From: Brasenia schreberi
Lineage: Eukaryota > Streptophyta > Magnoliopsida > Nymphaeales > Cabombaceae
DNA: 64,000 nucleotides
NCBI GenBank assembly: GCA_036023115.1
Contig: JAYKKT010000088.1
Span: 62,001 to 126,000, forward strand
Direction of reading: 5' to 3'
In this document: positions 35,166-48,368 of the stretch, one piece after another
How positions within the stretch are numbered: the stretch's first letter is position 1
How the letters are laid out: each line of letters opens with the position of its first letter
Position numbers and translations under genes: made by a program
The notes under the pieces: model-generated
What the model saw: the letters and a program-made list of their open reading frames with translations, nothing else
Told to the model about the DNA's origin: nothing
Databases searched by the model: none

Positions 35166-36696
35166 GACGGCCTAAAGGATTTTCAAATCAAACGAGTTCA
35201 GAAAAGGAAGAATGCAAATTCTCAATATGAAAATGCAGTATATATGCTATTGCAACCTCCACGGTCTCTGATAATCAACGACTGGATTGGATCATAAAAC
35301 AGAGCTCGGTTTCATAAATCTGAAGACAGGAGCTGTGATATCTCTCCAACACAGAGGACTAAATTTCACAGGTGGTGTGAAACAAGAATAGGACGTGTGG
35401 TGACTCGATATTGGACATTTACGCAGAACTCACGAAAGAGAGGGAAGCTTCAAAGTGACCTTATATAATGATAGATAAACAGGTAAAAGGGATGGACACA
35501 CGGAAACCAATGCCGAAATTACAAGGAGATAAAAGAACATGGGAGGCTGTTTTCTATTGCAAGACGGGAATGGGGAAAGCTTTCACTCAAACCGATGGAT
35601 GTAAAAGCGAATAGATTCAGCAATCCGAAACAAACAAAGTCAGCTATATGGGACGTACAAGCGAATGGAAAATCAACAAGAGAATGTCATGAGTTCTTCA
35701 TTCTGTTGAATTGAAAAGACATATCCATGTGCAGATCGATGAAGATAAATACATATACCAAAAAAGCCGTGTCAAATCACATGGTTGAAACCGTTGGCGT
35801 TACCTGAACATGAGCTGATGCACTTCGACCCCTTCCCAGAACAAAATGGAAAGAAGAAGGTCAACCTTGCAGGGCCATCTACCAAGGACGCTTCCTCGAT
35901 CCAAACGGTCAGAATAAATAACCCAACCAACCAAAACTCTTTTATAGGGGAGAGAAAGAGAGACCGAGAAGCGGTTGTTCCGAACTCTGAACTTCAATGA
36001 GCATAAATGGGATTGACCAATGTGATGCATTTAATAGATTGCAGGATCCTTGGGGTGCAGAATACACGGGATCTCATATCTCTATGAGGAAGGATATGCG
36101 GCGTCAAGGAACAAGAAAAACGGAGGGCGTATTCCTTTCTCCCCTTGTTAATTCCTACCGCTGTCAAATGGAAAGAAAGAAGGTAGTTGACCGGACAGTT
36201 TGGGAGGGAGACCAAGTGAAGCAATATGTTCATCCTCCTGAATCCCGCGATATGTAGTAGTGGTGTGGTGCGTGCCAGCCGAACTTTGGCCGCCATCAAA
36301 CACTTTCTTATGGAAAAGAAAAGAGATGAGAGTGGTCAGAGTAGCGGATGGTCAAATTAACACGGTTTACTGCTATTTTTGCAGGAAAGAGAGAGGAAAA
36401 TCAGAAAAAGGAACCAAAAACTCTTTTTCCGCTCAGTTCAGTTCGTTCGCCTAACACTTAACGCCGAAAGACAAATCATCCCTTTGAATCCAACATAACC
36501 GGATTCGGGTTAAGGTGACAAGCTTCAACACTGAATCCGATTAGAAACGTCTTAAGTAACTCAATTGGCTTCAGACTTTCTGCTGAATTTTGAATTGATT
36601 CGGGTTCGGATGAAAAGTCCATCTTTATCCAACCAAATCATTAATCGGATACCATTTTGTGGTCAACAGGACATCGGGTTTCGGAGTCCAAACCCA
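35166..36696. other. 5' flank of the glycosyltransferase-like gene
   Basis: Presumed promoter and 5' UTR of the minus-strand gene. The open frames here (for example 35785-36000 and 35997-36257) lack family features. No clear TATA box or upstream exon could be assigned. Confidence 0.5.
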
Positions 36697-38530
36697 TACA
36701 ACAACAACAACAACAACAACAAAGCCTTTTCTCATACTAGAGAGGGTCGACTACATGATTCTTTGTTTCCACAAATCTCTATCGTGTGCCATGTTAGTAG
36801 TTAACTCACGATAAGGTAGATCATTCTTTATTCTTTCTTTCCAACACTTTGTGGTCGTTCTCTAGTTCTTTTAATACTTTCTAAATTTAGTTTTTCATAC
36901 CTTCTTAAAGGTTCTTCTTTTGTCTTAAACGATAATCTCTCATTTTATCCTCTATTGGTGCCACTGCTAATTTGTTTCTAATAACCTCATTATATATACG
37001 GTCTTTTCTTGTATGATCACTCATCCATCTCAACATCTTCATTTATATCACACACATCTTTTGTACATATTGATGATTAACTACCCAACACTCACAACCA
37101 TAAAACATGACAAGCCTAATTACTGCTATATAATATTTACCTTTTAACTTTAATGATATCTTCTTATCACAAAGAATGCCTTATGCTCCTCTCCATTTTA
37201 ACCAACCAGTATTAATTCTATGCATAACATCTCCATCAATTCTTTCATCACTCTGAAAAATTGACCCTAGGTATTTAAAACTTTCCTTTGGGGGATGTAA
37301 TGTATACCAATTTTAATTTCTATGTCCTCTGAGGCAACTAAATGATCAAACTTACATTCCATATATTTTGTCTTTTTTCTACTAAGTCGGAGGCCTTTGC
37401 TTTCTAATGTTTCTCTCCATAGTTCCAATTTTCTATTAACTTTTTCCTTAGACTTCTTCACTAATACAATGTATCTACAAATAACATACACCAAGGTACT
37501 TCATCTTGAATATGTTTTGTTAACTCATCAATCACCATTATAAATAAGTATGGACTTAAAGTTGATCCTTCCTTGATGTAACCCAATATTAACTTCAAAG
37601 AAGTCTGTCATTCCTTGATGAGTCCTTACACATGTTTTTGCACCATCATACATGTCTCTTATAAGGTTAATGTATGTCAATGAGATACCTCTTTTTTCCA
37701 AAGTTCCCCAAAGAACCTCCCTCTGTACCCTATTATAAGCTTTTTCTAGATCAATAAATATCATATGAAGGTCTTTCTTTTTTGCTCTAAAATGTTCTAT
37801 AAGACGTTTGAAAAGGTGAATCGCTTCAATAGTAGATTTGCTTGGCATGAATCCAAATTGGTTCTCTGTTATACTTTATACTTGTCTTAACCTATGTTCG
37901 ATAATTCTTTCCCACAATTTCATATTATGGCTCATTTACTTGATACCTCAATAATTCATACAATTTTGAATGTCTCCCTTGTTCTTATATATGGGTATAA
38001 GTGTACTTGCTCTCCATTCCTGTCTTTTGGTTTTATCATATCTCATTAAATAGTCTTTTGAGCCAAGTGATTTCTATTTCTCCAAGTATTTTCCAAACTT
38101 CTATAGGAATATTATCTGGTCCTATCGATTTACTGCCCTTCATATATTTAAGAGCCTCTTTGACTTCATTCTTTTGAATATGTCGGTAGAAATTGTGTTT
38201 TATATAGTTTTCTGATTTGGCTAACTCTCCTAAGGTAATACTAACATCTTTATTTTCATGAAAAAGCTTATAAAACTAGTTTTTTCATCTATTTCTTGTA
38301 TCATCATTTGCCACTAGAATTTTTTTCTCCTCGTCCTTGATGCATCTAACATAATTAAGATCTTTAGTTTTCTTATCTCTAGCCCTAACTATCCTAAAAA
38401 TATCTCATATGTATAGCCATATTATTCCACATATCACAGGGTGTACCATCATAATTCCAAACATCTCCTTGAAGGACTTTCTGTTTAAATATATCTTCTT
38501 TCTCGCTTTTGAGGTTCCACCATTTAATCC
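36697..38530 (-). mobile_element. RTE-type LINE remnant, longest copy
   Basis: The 3' end is a run of CAA triplets (36697-36722), followed by the AGCCTTTTC...GGGTCG word typical of plant RTE 3' ends. Minus-strand frames show reverse-transcriptase pieces: MIFIDLEKAYNRVQREVLWG (near 37740), [26 protein letters not shown] and LRLSRKKTKYMECKF. The catalytic Phe-Ala-Asp-Asp box is destroyed at about 37468-37485, where the sequence reads Cys-Arg-Tyr instead. Several frame breaks. The left part toward 38530 corresponds to the region ahead of the RT domain. Confidence 0.8.
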
Positions 38531-39409
38531 AAATAGCTTGATGCACTCAACCCATATGACAACAAACATTACCTACATCAATACTAACCAACTCACCGTT
38601 GATCTCGATTATTCACTTATACTCTTTTCTTTTCTCAAATTGAGAAAAGACCAAGTCTGAACCAAGTTTATGTTCCGTGTAACAATTTTGGTTTCTCTAG
38701 ACATCATGAGGATTAAGGACACGAACTGGCAATATATAAGAAATTTAGTTCATGCATGCTTAAACATTCTCGGATCAACCAATTGAAATTCAAATTTAAA
38801 AAGCAAAAAAAGTATGTTAGAACTTTTTTAGACACAATAAATATACCACATATTATTTACTTTTTGACTTAATCTCAACCATTCATTTTTAAGATTAAGA
38901 TCTTTGAAAATGTTTAAGAATAGATGCATGTGAGCATGGACTAGTCTCTCTCTATAGACAAAGAAAAAAAGGGGAGAGAGGCATTTTGTACTTAAATTAT
39001 ATATTAAAAAGAAGTTGTAGTTGCATCAACGTAATGTAGCAATCTTCGAAAACATGTTTACATTATTTAGCATATTAATAACATACAGAGTGACCAACCT
39101 GCTCTTCACATGCATCTTTGATAATTCTACCCAATTAATAATTTAATTGGAGTCGTCCAGTGGTCTGAAAAAAAAAATAATAATAATAAATAAATATATA
39201 TATATATATATAGACATTTATTACCTTTTCCATCAACATCAGTTACAAAAGCTACAAGCAGAATTACAACAGGGGAATTCCCAATAACATTTCAAAAGCA
39301 CCGATTGCCTGTGGGAGCTGCGTTTTGTTTGGTACATTCCTTGCATGCCTAGGGGGTGTGCATCGAACTGAACCGAATTATTTCGGTTCGATTTACCCTC
39401 TACGGCTTA

Positions 39410-39410
<1 letters not shown>

Positions 39411-39471
<61 letters not shown>
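39411..39471. repeat. (TA)n microsatellite
   Basis: About 30 TA units without interruption. Confidence 0.95.
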
Positions 39472-39473
<2 letters not shown>

Positions 39474-39499
39474 TATGTGTATGTATATATGCGCATACA

Positions 39500-39627
39500 T
39501 GTATGAAAAAAAAGCACGAAATCCAAAACAGGTTCATCTTTTGACGTCGACTGTGTCTTCATATGTATGAAAAAAAAAGCAGGAAATCCAAAACAGGTTC
39601 ATCTTTTGACGTCGACTGTGTCTTCAT
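39500..39627. repeat. 64-bp tandem duplication, two copies
   Basis: Units 39500-39563 and 39564-39627 are nearly identical: both begin TGTATGAAAAAAAA and end GACTGTGTCTTCAT. The few differences (one base in the A-run, a C/G change) point to a recent event. A further partial echo, ACTGTGTCTTCATC, follows at about 39646. Confidence 0.9.
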
Positions 39628-39676
39628 CTGAGCTACTCAACCTCCACTGTGTCTTCATCATAGGATGGGGTAATCT

Positions 39677-40790
39677 TCAGGGTTGACGTCGCAACCTCGA
39701 GAGATTCACGAGCTCTAAGTTCCAAGTTTCGTCATCATTTAGTAGTTGTGGCACCATAATCGGTTGACGTTGCAGGATATGATCACAAGGGACCTTGAAC
39801 GGGAACCAGTCAAAGAAGCCAATGGTCCTTAGCGATCCATATAAACCTGCCATTGCCAACCTTCAACAATATCCTTGTTCGATAACATTTTTTCCAGCCA
39901 TAAGGCTTAGCCAAGACCATGATGAAGAATAAGAATTCATAAATTATATGCAGGAGGATGTTTATATGTTTGAACACCTTACAAAAAGAGAAGTTCTTCC
40001 ATCGATTAATCTTTACCATTGTTTTGCAGTAAGTGCAAGATTGAAGGCCTTAGGATCTTTAAATCCTATACCTCTTTCTTATCCAATGATGGTTAAGTTC
40101 ATTTTGACGTTGTCCCACAAAAAATGAAGCATCATTTGTTGCAACTCTTCAAGTAAGGAGGCAGTAAAAAGGAAACATCCTATCGAGTAGATTGGTATGG
40201 ATGAACCCACTGCTTTAATGCGAACTTTTCTTCCTATCGAAAGCATCTTGCTCTTATAAAAATTGTAGTTCGTGAGAGACCTTCTTCTTGATATAATTGG
40301 AATTTTGTCTCTTAGATCTATGAAAACAAGAAGGAAACCCCAAATATAATTGCAGCTATGAGGTATATCTAAAACCTCAGCTTATTGATGCCTCAGGTGG
40401 TGAGGAGTATTATTATTAGAAAAGATAGCCAAAGCCCACTATAACTCTGGTAACGAAGTAGGAGGCCTTTCAAGGTGGTACATTTTTCAAGCGAGCTTTC
40501 ATGAAAAGAAGCGAGTCATTGTTAGAAAGAAGATGGACCATTTCTAGATATCTTCATTCCTGTTAATCAGCCTTGATGTTGGTCTTTGTGAAGTAAAAAG
40601 AAGAGGCCTTCTGTGCAAAACAGAAAGAGATGGGAGAGAAAGTGGGTCTCCTTGACGGAGATCTCTAGATGGAGTAAAATAATAAAAAAGTTGATCCTCT
40701 ACTATCACCGAGTATGAAACCGTGGTTACACATTCTTTCATTCAATCAATCCATCTACTGCAAAAACCCATTTTACAGTTGATTAAGGAG
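39677..40790 (-). mobile_element. L1-type LINE remnant
   Basis: Minus-strand frames carry motifs of plant L1-type reverse transcriptases in the right order: CVTTVSYSVIVEDQL then LRQGDPLS (40741-40640, RT motif), FNLALTAKQW (near 40020-40060) and KVGNGRFIWIAKDHWL (near 39820-39880). Frame breaks and stops occur throughout. No ends, tail or target duplication could be found. Confidence 0.65.
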
Positions 40791-43416
40791 GCGACCTTTG
40801 ATAAGAGCACATTGGTTAGCACTTATTAGGTGGTTCATGTAACGTTGTAATATGTAAACCAAGATTTTAGAAATAATCTTAATGTAAACCGGTTAGACCA
40901 TGTATATGGAGTACCAACAAATTAATCCCAGATCCAGCAGCATATTATTTTGAATGAAATTTACAATTCGACTAATTGAACTGGAAGGTTTCTGTTTTCC
41001 ACCAGATTCTTCTTGTACAGATCGCAATGCATGTATTTATTTATGTACCTCTAGAATAAAAGCAAGTACCCTGCCGTTCTATTCAATGAGCCAAGCCCTG
41101 TATCGTCCACAGTAAGCACCGTAACATCAACAGTGAATTAAGCAGGCCATGCATCATCCACAGTGGCCCAAGTAGTATAAAGTTTGTCGTTAATTGTGTG
41201 ATCGCCAGTGTAAAGCAAATAATGTAGAAAGATGAACTAGCATATGCTCCATTCATGAGCGTCAGAGATACTCCCTTTTGTTGTAGTATATGTATTTGAT
41301 TGAAGGCTCAAGTGGATCCATGTAAAGCTTGACGAATGATAATGAATAAGCGTGAATGCATGCATTAAGTTCATTAGGCAAATACAGTAAAATTGCTTAG
41401 TCCTAGACAAGAGAGGCTGCTTTAGTTAGATATATGATTACAGAATAATTGCTTAGTCCTAGACAAGAGAGGCTGCTTTAATCTACACCTTCACCGGATC
41501 TCTTTGAGGGCCGGATGAATACTCCACCATTCATTCCCAAACGAATTTTGAGGCATTTGCCCCTCCCTAGGCTCCTGGCTTTAATCGGGCCGCAATCTTA
41601 TCTAAGCAAAGCTAATTACGGCTTCTTCATTTGTTTTGTTTGACTTACTGTAGATGATGGAAATATGCCGATCAAAATGGGTCTTGCTTTCTTTCTTCTG
41701 GGAGAAGGGAATCACTAGCTTCTAGTTGACACATGCTAACACATCATGTATTGCATGTGTGTGAGATGAAGCCACATATGTGTATTTATTTATTTATTTA
41801 TTTATTGAGAGAGAGGAAGAGGATGGAAGACTGAACGGTTGCTGTCGAACATGAAAGAAATCGAGTATTTAAGTTTGACCCCATGAGTGCGTGCGACCAT
41901 CCATTTGTCTTCTTTTGGTTGAATCGAAAGCAAAGGAGTTCATTTTTCTTCCATTTTTTGATAAAGGGGTCACTTTTCTTCTTGGTAAAGTTGTTGCTCG
42001 CGTCTATTGACTGTCTTCGCATGTTTTATCACACACCAAAACATATAGGAAAAAGAATCAAAATTGTATGAAAAATTAAAAAGAGTCCAGTTTCTAGTTA
42101 CCTGCCTAAATGCCGCGAGAGTTGCCTCTAGGACTGTTAGATCTGGTTCTTTGTCCCTTACCCGTTTGAGCCTTCTAATATAAAACTATATTTTTAATCA
42201 ATAGTTCTCTTTTGGCTGTACGCCAAATGGAAATGCCAAACTGCAAACATCACCATAGAATTCGACGCTTTGTTGTCCTCTTCAATGTGATAAATCGCAA
42301 ACCTGACACTCCAACGTATTATATATTTATAGACTCGGAAATAAAAAACCCCTCGACAAAGCTTTTATATATGTTCCCAAATTCCTTTACATGTAAAAAG
42401 ATGACATGCAATTCGACTTTTAATTTAATGAATAATGAGTCTAACGTACTAAACAAGCTCCCGCCCCATTTACGGCAAGCCTTTTTCTCAAAAACATGAC
42501 AATTTTTTTCTTTTATAGAAGTTTATATTTTGCCAAAAAGACACAAATTTATGTTTCATTGAAATTGAATAGTTTAAATGTTTATGTATTACGCTTTTTC
42601 TTAAACACAATTTTCAAGACCTTGGAATCTTTTCCGAAGCAACAAAAGATCATGATCCAACACATTAAGCAGCTATACGTAACATGCCTGTCAAATTTCG
42701 GTGCAATCACTTTGTTGTATAATTAAGGATCACCAGTCGTTTATCATGGGAAACATCCACACCAGCGGCGAATCTACAATTCGAAATACCAATGACTAAG
42801 CCTTACATGGATGATTGAATCCATGGTTATTATACATACTTTGTGCCACCTTAAATGGTCGGCTAATCAATTCACGCCACCCCACAAAAAAATTATTGAT
42901 TCGCCACCTATCCACACCACATCACAATTTCCAAAAGGACGGATAGATCGACGTCAATGATTCGGGTATTCTTGGTTGCTCTTGGAAATCGCCAAAAGCT
43001 GCGGTTTGACTTCCAAATATGGCTCGCTGCCCCCACCGCGTGCGTACGCTTTAGCACCCGAACGATGTGACAAATTCCTGATTTTCAAACTAATGGCCAT
43101 AAATTTCCTGTTCGCAGCGCAAGATCACACAATATTTGATGGTACCGAAGATTTATCGCATGGAAAATGACGTGTTGTTGTTCGTATCAAATATTATTAG
43201 TTTTAATGATGCATCGTGTGCATCGATCTTTCGATGTTTGTTATGTTTTCTTTGTCGTCGTCAAGTATCTTCCTGATATTTTCGTAACCTCACAACGTGA
43301 TGCGGAATTGTCTAGCTAGGTTTAAGTCGAAGAAGAGAAGTAGTACATGCATGGCTTTGATGCAGCTAGACAGTAGCCACCTTTTGGCTGCTTTCACACA
43401 CACACACAGATATATA
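40791..43416. other. Intergenic DNA, no gene recognised
   Basis: A 35-bp word beginning AATTGCTTAGTCCTAGAC occurs at 41391 and again at 41447 (56-bp period). A TTTA tetranucleotide tract is near 41785-41806. Open frames at 42212-42726 are AT-rich and lack family features. A short CA/TA tract sits at about 43397-43420. Confidence 0.5.
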
Positions 43417-44000
43417 TAAGCCTTTTCCTGCACTACATGGAGTTGGCTACAAGAATTCTTTGTTTCCACACAACCCTATAATGTTTTATGTTAGTAGTTA
43501 ACTCAACATAAGCTAAATCATTTTTTATTGTTTTTTTCAACACTTATGTGGTTGTCCTTTACCTCTTTTAATACTTTCAAAATCTAGTTTTTCATACCTT
43601 GTTATAGATGCTTCTTTTAATCTTTTTTCTATATGTTCAAACCATCTTAAACGATATTCTCTCATTTTATCCTCTACTGTTGCTACTCCCAATTTGTCCT
43701 TGATGTAAATAAGTATGAACTTAAAGTTTATCCTTGATGTAACCCAATATTAACTTCAAAGAAGTCTATCATTGCTTCATGAGTCCTCACACATATTTTT
43801 GCACCATCATACATGTCTCTTATAAGGTTTATGTATGTCAATGGGATACCTGTTTTTTCAAAGGTTCTCCAAATAACATCCCTTGGTACTCTATCGTAAG
43901 TTTTTTCTAGATCAATAAATATCATGTGAAGGCCTTTCTTTTTTGCTATAAAATATTCCATAAGATGTCTCAAAAAGTGAATTGCTTCAATAGTAGATAA
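43417..44000 (-). mobile_element. RTE-type LINE remnant, internally deleted copy
   Basis: Starts AAGCCTTTTCCTGCACTACATGG, the same family 3' end as at 36723 and 60377 but without the CAA tail, and continues to about 43695. It then jumps to the RT domain (MIFIDLEKTYDRVPRDVIWR and VNIGLHQG in the 43973-43728 frame). The segment that would hold the Phe-Ala-Asp-Asp box is missing. Ends near 44000. Confidence 0.75.
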
Positions 44001-46389
44001 AAAACATAGTCATTAAACACATGAGCACTTACATAGTGATTGTCTATCGTTTGACAAAAGGCATGCTACTAATGAAATTTAAGGATCATGTGTCACGAAT
44101 GACATTTGGGCTGATTATGTGAGATTGATTCTACAAAACCTCTATTGTAATGGAAATCTTATTCAATTGTGTGGTTTTCTCACGTTGGTGCACATTTATT
44201 TGAGAGAGTAACAACTATTAATGGGTCTACAGTAAATATAAATTTATTCATCAAATTTCAATTGGCTAGTAATAATGGGATTACATACATTGTGATACAT
44301 GAAAGATAATACTCGTTCTTAGAGGACTTATCATTATGGTTCATGCTTTATTTTGTCTCTTCCTTTAAGGAGATAGATTTATATACATCTAGAGTACAAG
44401 TGAGAGAATATTGATCCATGGGTAAAAACTAGCATAACACAAGGTAGTTATCACTCATATTAAGTAACTACCTACGTTTTGTGACCACTCATGGAAACCA
44501 CCCAAAAGGCTGTTATTTTTCCATATATTAACAAATTCGTTAACCCTCTCTCTAGGATGTTCATTTTTTATTTTGATTGGTTATGGCTCATGTGTGTGTG
44601 TGAAGAAACCGTATAGGGTCACTAAGATGTACATCATTTTGTCACTTAACGTACACCATCAATGTGAGAGAAGTATTCAGAGATGATGTGGTATTCTATT
44701 CCGCATTTGCATAATTCATTTATGTGCTTAGGCATTGGAAAATACCTAACATCAGGTGGATCAAGTCGGGTCCAGTTTGGTAGAGAGAGGGTCGTTTCCA
44801 CACAAGCATGAACTCAATTTATGGCTTTTTTGGTGCAAGTTTATACGTGCGTTTCCTCCAAATTTCTTGACTACTGTAAGTCTGTGCAAACAGATTCATC
44901 AACAAGAGATCAACATTATCCTACATTACTACTTGCTTCCAACGCAAAATATAAATGTAAATGTTTTGAAAAAGAAAAGCTCTTGTTCTCTGAAACGTTC
45001 AAGAGAAAATATTAGCGCTTATGTGAGACGAAATTATAAAGTATAGACGAGGATAATGGAAAGAAATCGGATGCATCTCCAATGATGTTGACTATATTGA
45101 TTATTAGCAAAAAAGGGAGGGTTGAATGTAGTGGACATGGCTAGAAAAGGAAAGATGGTTCTGGAAAAATGTTATATATAATATACATTTATAAATACGT
45201 TAAAGTGTCAAAAGAGTAGGAAAGGGGTCGGGTGATCTGGTCTTATTCAGCATAACTGAAAGGATCAGATCCAACAAGAACCCACACTGTAGACTCATAT
45301 GTTCATGTTGAGTTTGAACCTTGGCCGGTTTAGAAGTGGGTATATTCCTGTCCAACGTATATAAATATCAATTGTTTGGACCCAAACCGGTTTTGAAGCT
45401 GAATCTAGATACATAAGACAGTACGGACCCATCCTGTTTCTTACCCAACCCAAAACCCCACCTAATCTGGAAGTAGTATGTATATGAACACTACCGAAGT
45501 CTGAAACTAAATCCAACAATATTATTTGCCAAACATGTTAAAAATTTCAGGCATTACAGTATAAAGAAAATTAGTGAACTTAATTGTAAATAGATGGTCC
45601 TAGAACTTACACAACTAAATCCATCAACGAATTGAGGTTGCATATCAAGAACGAGAGGAACCAAACTCGATGTACATGAACCTATTGAGTAACAGTTGGA
45701 TGGGATTGGGCCTAAAATATAGAGCAACATGTCTGATGATGACCCAACGAAATTAATCCCATCTTGCCTATACAGGAACCTACTGACCTGATGAGTTAGT
45801 AAATTTACAGATCGTGATACCTGACCACAAACCAGATCAACACCCTGCCGGTTTTATCTCTGATTACCAGAACCGATTCCAAATCCAACCCCCGTACGCC
45901 CCCAAGGGAAAAGGGCTCAAATTCATCTCCTGGTAACAAGTGACATTTTCTGTAATGACGAACGGTAACACGCTGAGCTGCTAGTCCAAAGTGAAAGATT
46001 GCGAGTTTTGGAGGTTTCTTTACTTTCTCCCCTTAACAACAGATCCATAACAAGTATTCAATCTGTGTGTGTGTTCCCTCTAAATCAGCACTCGACATTG
46101 TGTCGCAAAAAAGATCACTCCCGATTGTACAACAAAAAGATCACTCGCCCGTTCCGTAGGTGATCATGCGAGTTAACTCGGGTCTGGTTGGATTTCCGCA
46201 CCCTGTTCCGAGCCTCTTTGATCGATATAAGCGAAGAGCTCTACTTTTTCCAACGTCACCAAGAGGGTCTGGCTTATGTAGTAATGAGGGTGATGGATCT
46301 AAGGGTCAGCTGGCGGGCGTTTGGAGGTTTGAATTTGGTGGAGCCCCTCAAGCAATCACCTCTCTCTCTCTCCACTGTTGCTTGTTAGC
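44001..46389. other. Intergenic DNA, no gene recognised
   Basis: AT-rich to about 45900, then more balanced. Open frames of 60-96 codons (44756-45046, 46160-46408) have no recognisable features. The last few hundred bases may have been the 5' part of the NPH3-like pseudogene that follows. Confidence 0.45.
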
Positions 46390-47215
46390 AGTTCCCCTGG
46401 ATTTTTAGGAGCCGTTTGTTGGAACAGTACATTGAAGAATCTACCAAAGGCAGATGTAACATGCGGCCTTCATCAGCTTAATGACATTCCGGGAGGGTGC
46501 GAAAGCTTTTGAAACCAATGTGAAGTTCTGCTATGGTGGTCCTACTTCACTGAATTGGTATGCATTCTGTGCGCAGCTGAGCACCTCCGGATGACTGAAG
46601 ACCATAATTGGGACTGATCAAGAAGGTTGAGTGGTTCCTCTGAAATTCTGTCTAGCTAGAAATACTACTACTACAAGCTCTTGGATCTTGCAGGAAGTCC
46701 TCCCTCATGCCCATCGAAGAACTGCATATTGTAACCACATGTGCATCAACTCCTTGCCATGAAAGCCTGCAGCCACCTGAATTTCTTCGGCTGCCCATGG
46801 GAGGACATTGAACTCTGCGGAGTCCTGGTGGTATGGAATGGAATTGATACGCCAAAAACCGCGACTTCAGATTGGCGGCACGAAGAATTGGCAATTTTGA
46901 GTTTTCGTTTCTTGAAAAGATTGATTTTGACAATGGATTCTAAAGAACTGACATTCTATGCAAATATCATCTGGCTTGACTGAAAAGGCACTCAGCTAAT
47001 CAGGAAGTGAACAAAGGACTCTGCTAGAAGAGATTGTTGGTCTGTTATCAATGCAAAAGGAGCCAAGTCGACCAAGCTCCTTCTCGGGCATTTTTTTACA
47101 CGACGAGTTCATCCTGCAGAGAAAGTTGGAGAAAGAGGTGGCAGGGCTGCAGGATTGGATACTCTTTGTGACATTGACCGTGATCATTTGCATGGAAGAT
47201 CTTAGTATCGTACGT
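46390..47215 (+). pseudogene. NPH3/RPT2-like (NRL) protein fragment, decayed
   Basis: NRL proteins combine a BTB and an NPH3 domain and act in phototropin signalling and CUL3 ubiquitin ligases. Translating across frames recovers family landmarks in the right order. They are RLLEQYIEES near 46415 (end of BTB), FETNVKFCYGG at about 46516-46548, CAAEHLRMTED at 46570-46602, EELHIVTTCAS near 46716 and KACSHLNFFGCPWED near 46763. These are followed by VWNGIDT, DWRHEELAILSFRFLKRLI (46870-46926) and LLEEIVGLLSMQKEPSRPSS near 47020-47080. At least three frame changes and several stops separate them, so no intact product is possible. Intron positions and the BTB start were not found. Each motif alone is weak; their order and spacing make the case. 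Confidence 0.65.
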
Positions 47216-47734
47216 TAAGATGTGGGCGACAGAAGTTTATGCTAGAGCGCATGGCGAAGCGCATACCTGAAAACATGACGAATGTTAAACGTGTAGCTTA
47301 GAGTTGCCTTCTAGTGGCACGTTGATGTCCATTCTTATAACTGTTGCCGGTCGATCTATGTTGAGTAGACTCCTCTTGCTGTGGAATTCTTAAATCCGTT
47401 TTGTCCAGAGGAACCTCCCAAAAGCAGAAGCAGAAGAGAATGTTACATTCAAGTACTACACGATTTCTTCTTTCCAAATTATTAAACACTTGCTAATGTT
47501 AGGCAGATGACTTCCGAGTCTTCGTTGTTACCAAGGACTTACGCTACAACATTGAACCACCCCGAAGAAAAATCGACAGGAATACATAGATACATACACA
47601 ATATAGACATACACAGACAGATACATAATATAGACATACACACAAACATACATATACATATGTGAACATACTTATAAAATTAACATAATTGAAAATTAGA
47701 TAACCAGAAAAAGCAAGAAAACATGTAGTTTAAG
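47216..47734. other. Intergenic DNA with ACAT-rich tract
   Basis: No gene. An irregular ACATA/ATACA microsatellite occupies about 47580-47665. Confidence 0.55.
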
Positions 47735-48368
47735 CTACAACAACAACAATTCTTCTTTTGATCTTCTTTCTATATGTCCAAACCATATGAAACGATATTC
47801 TCATTTTATCCTCTATTGGTGCCACTCCTAATTTGTTTCTAATAACCTCATTATGTATACGGTCTTTTCTAGTATGACCACTTATCCAACTCAACATCTT
47901 CATTTCTGTCACAGACATCTTTTGTACATGTTGATGATGAACTACCCAACACTCAAAACCATAAAACATGACAGGCCTAATTGCTACTCTATAATATTTA
48001 CCTTTTAACTTTAATGGTATCTTCTTATCACAAAGAATACCTTATGCTCCTCTCCATTTTAACCAACCAGCATTAATTTTATGCCTAACATCTCCATCAA
48101 TTCTTCCATCACTCTGAAAAATTGACCCTTGGTATTTAAAACTTTCCTTTTGGGGGATGCAATGTGTACCAATTTTAATTTCTATGTTATCTTAGGTAAC
48201 CAAATGATCAAACTTACATTCCATATATTTTGTCTTTGTTCTCCTAAGTCGGAGGCCTTTGTTTTCTAATGTTTCTCTCCATAGTTCCAATTTTCTATCA
48301 ACTTTTTCCTTAGACTCCTCCACTAATACAATGTCATCTGCAAATTACAAACATACACCAAGGTACTT
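47735..48368 (-). mobile_element. RTE-type LINE remnant next to the epsin 3' end
   Basis: Starts with an ACAACAACAACAA tail, lacks the next about 200 bp of the family 3' end, and continues with TCTTTCTATATGTCC... to 48368. The minus-strand frame 47969-47730 reads [28 protein letters not shown], typical for the C-terminus of this family. The Phe-Ala-Asp-Asp box is intact at DNA level near 48331-48345, but the upstream RT domain is absent. Confidence 0.75.

Larger units (their letters stand above)
38531..39676. other. Intergenic DNA with TA tract and tandem duplication
   Basis: No gene. A TA microsatellite lies at 39411-39471 and a precise tandem duplication at 39500-39627 (separate entries). 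An ACTTTTT...AAGATCTTTGAAAAT-like patch near 38850-38920 may be MITE-derived. Confidence 0.5.

Noticed and set aside
42212..42726. Two adjacent + frames of 95 and 76 codons
   Set aside because: AT-rich with no motif; codon use looks random.
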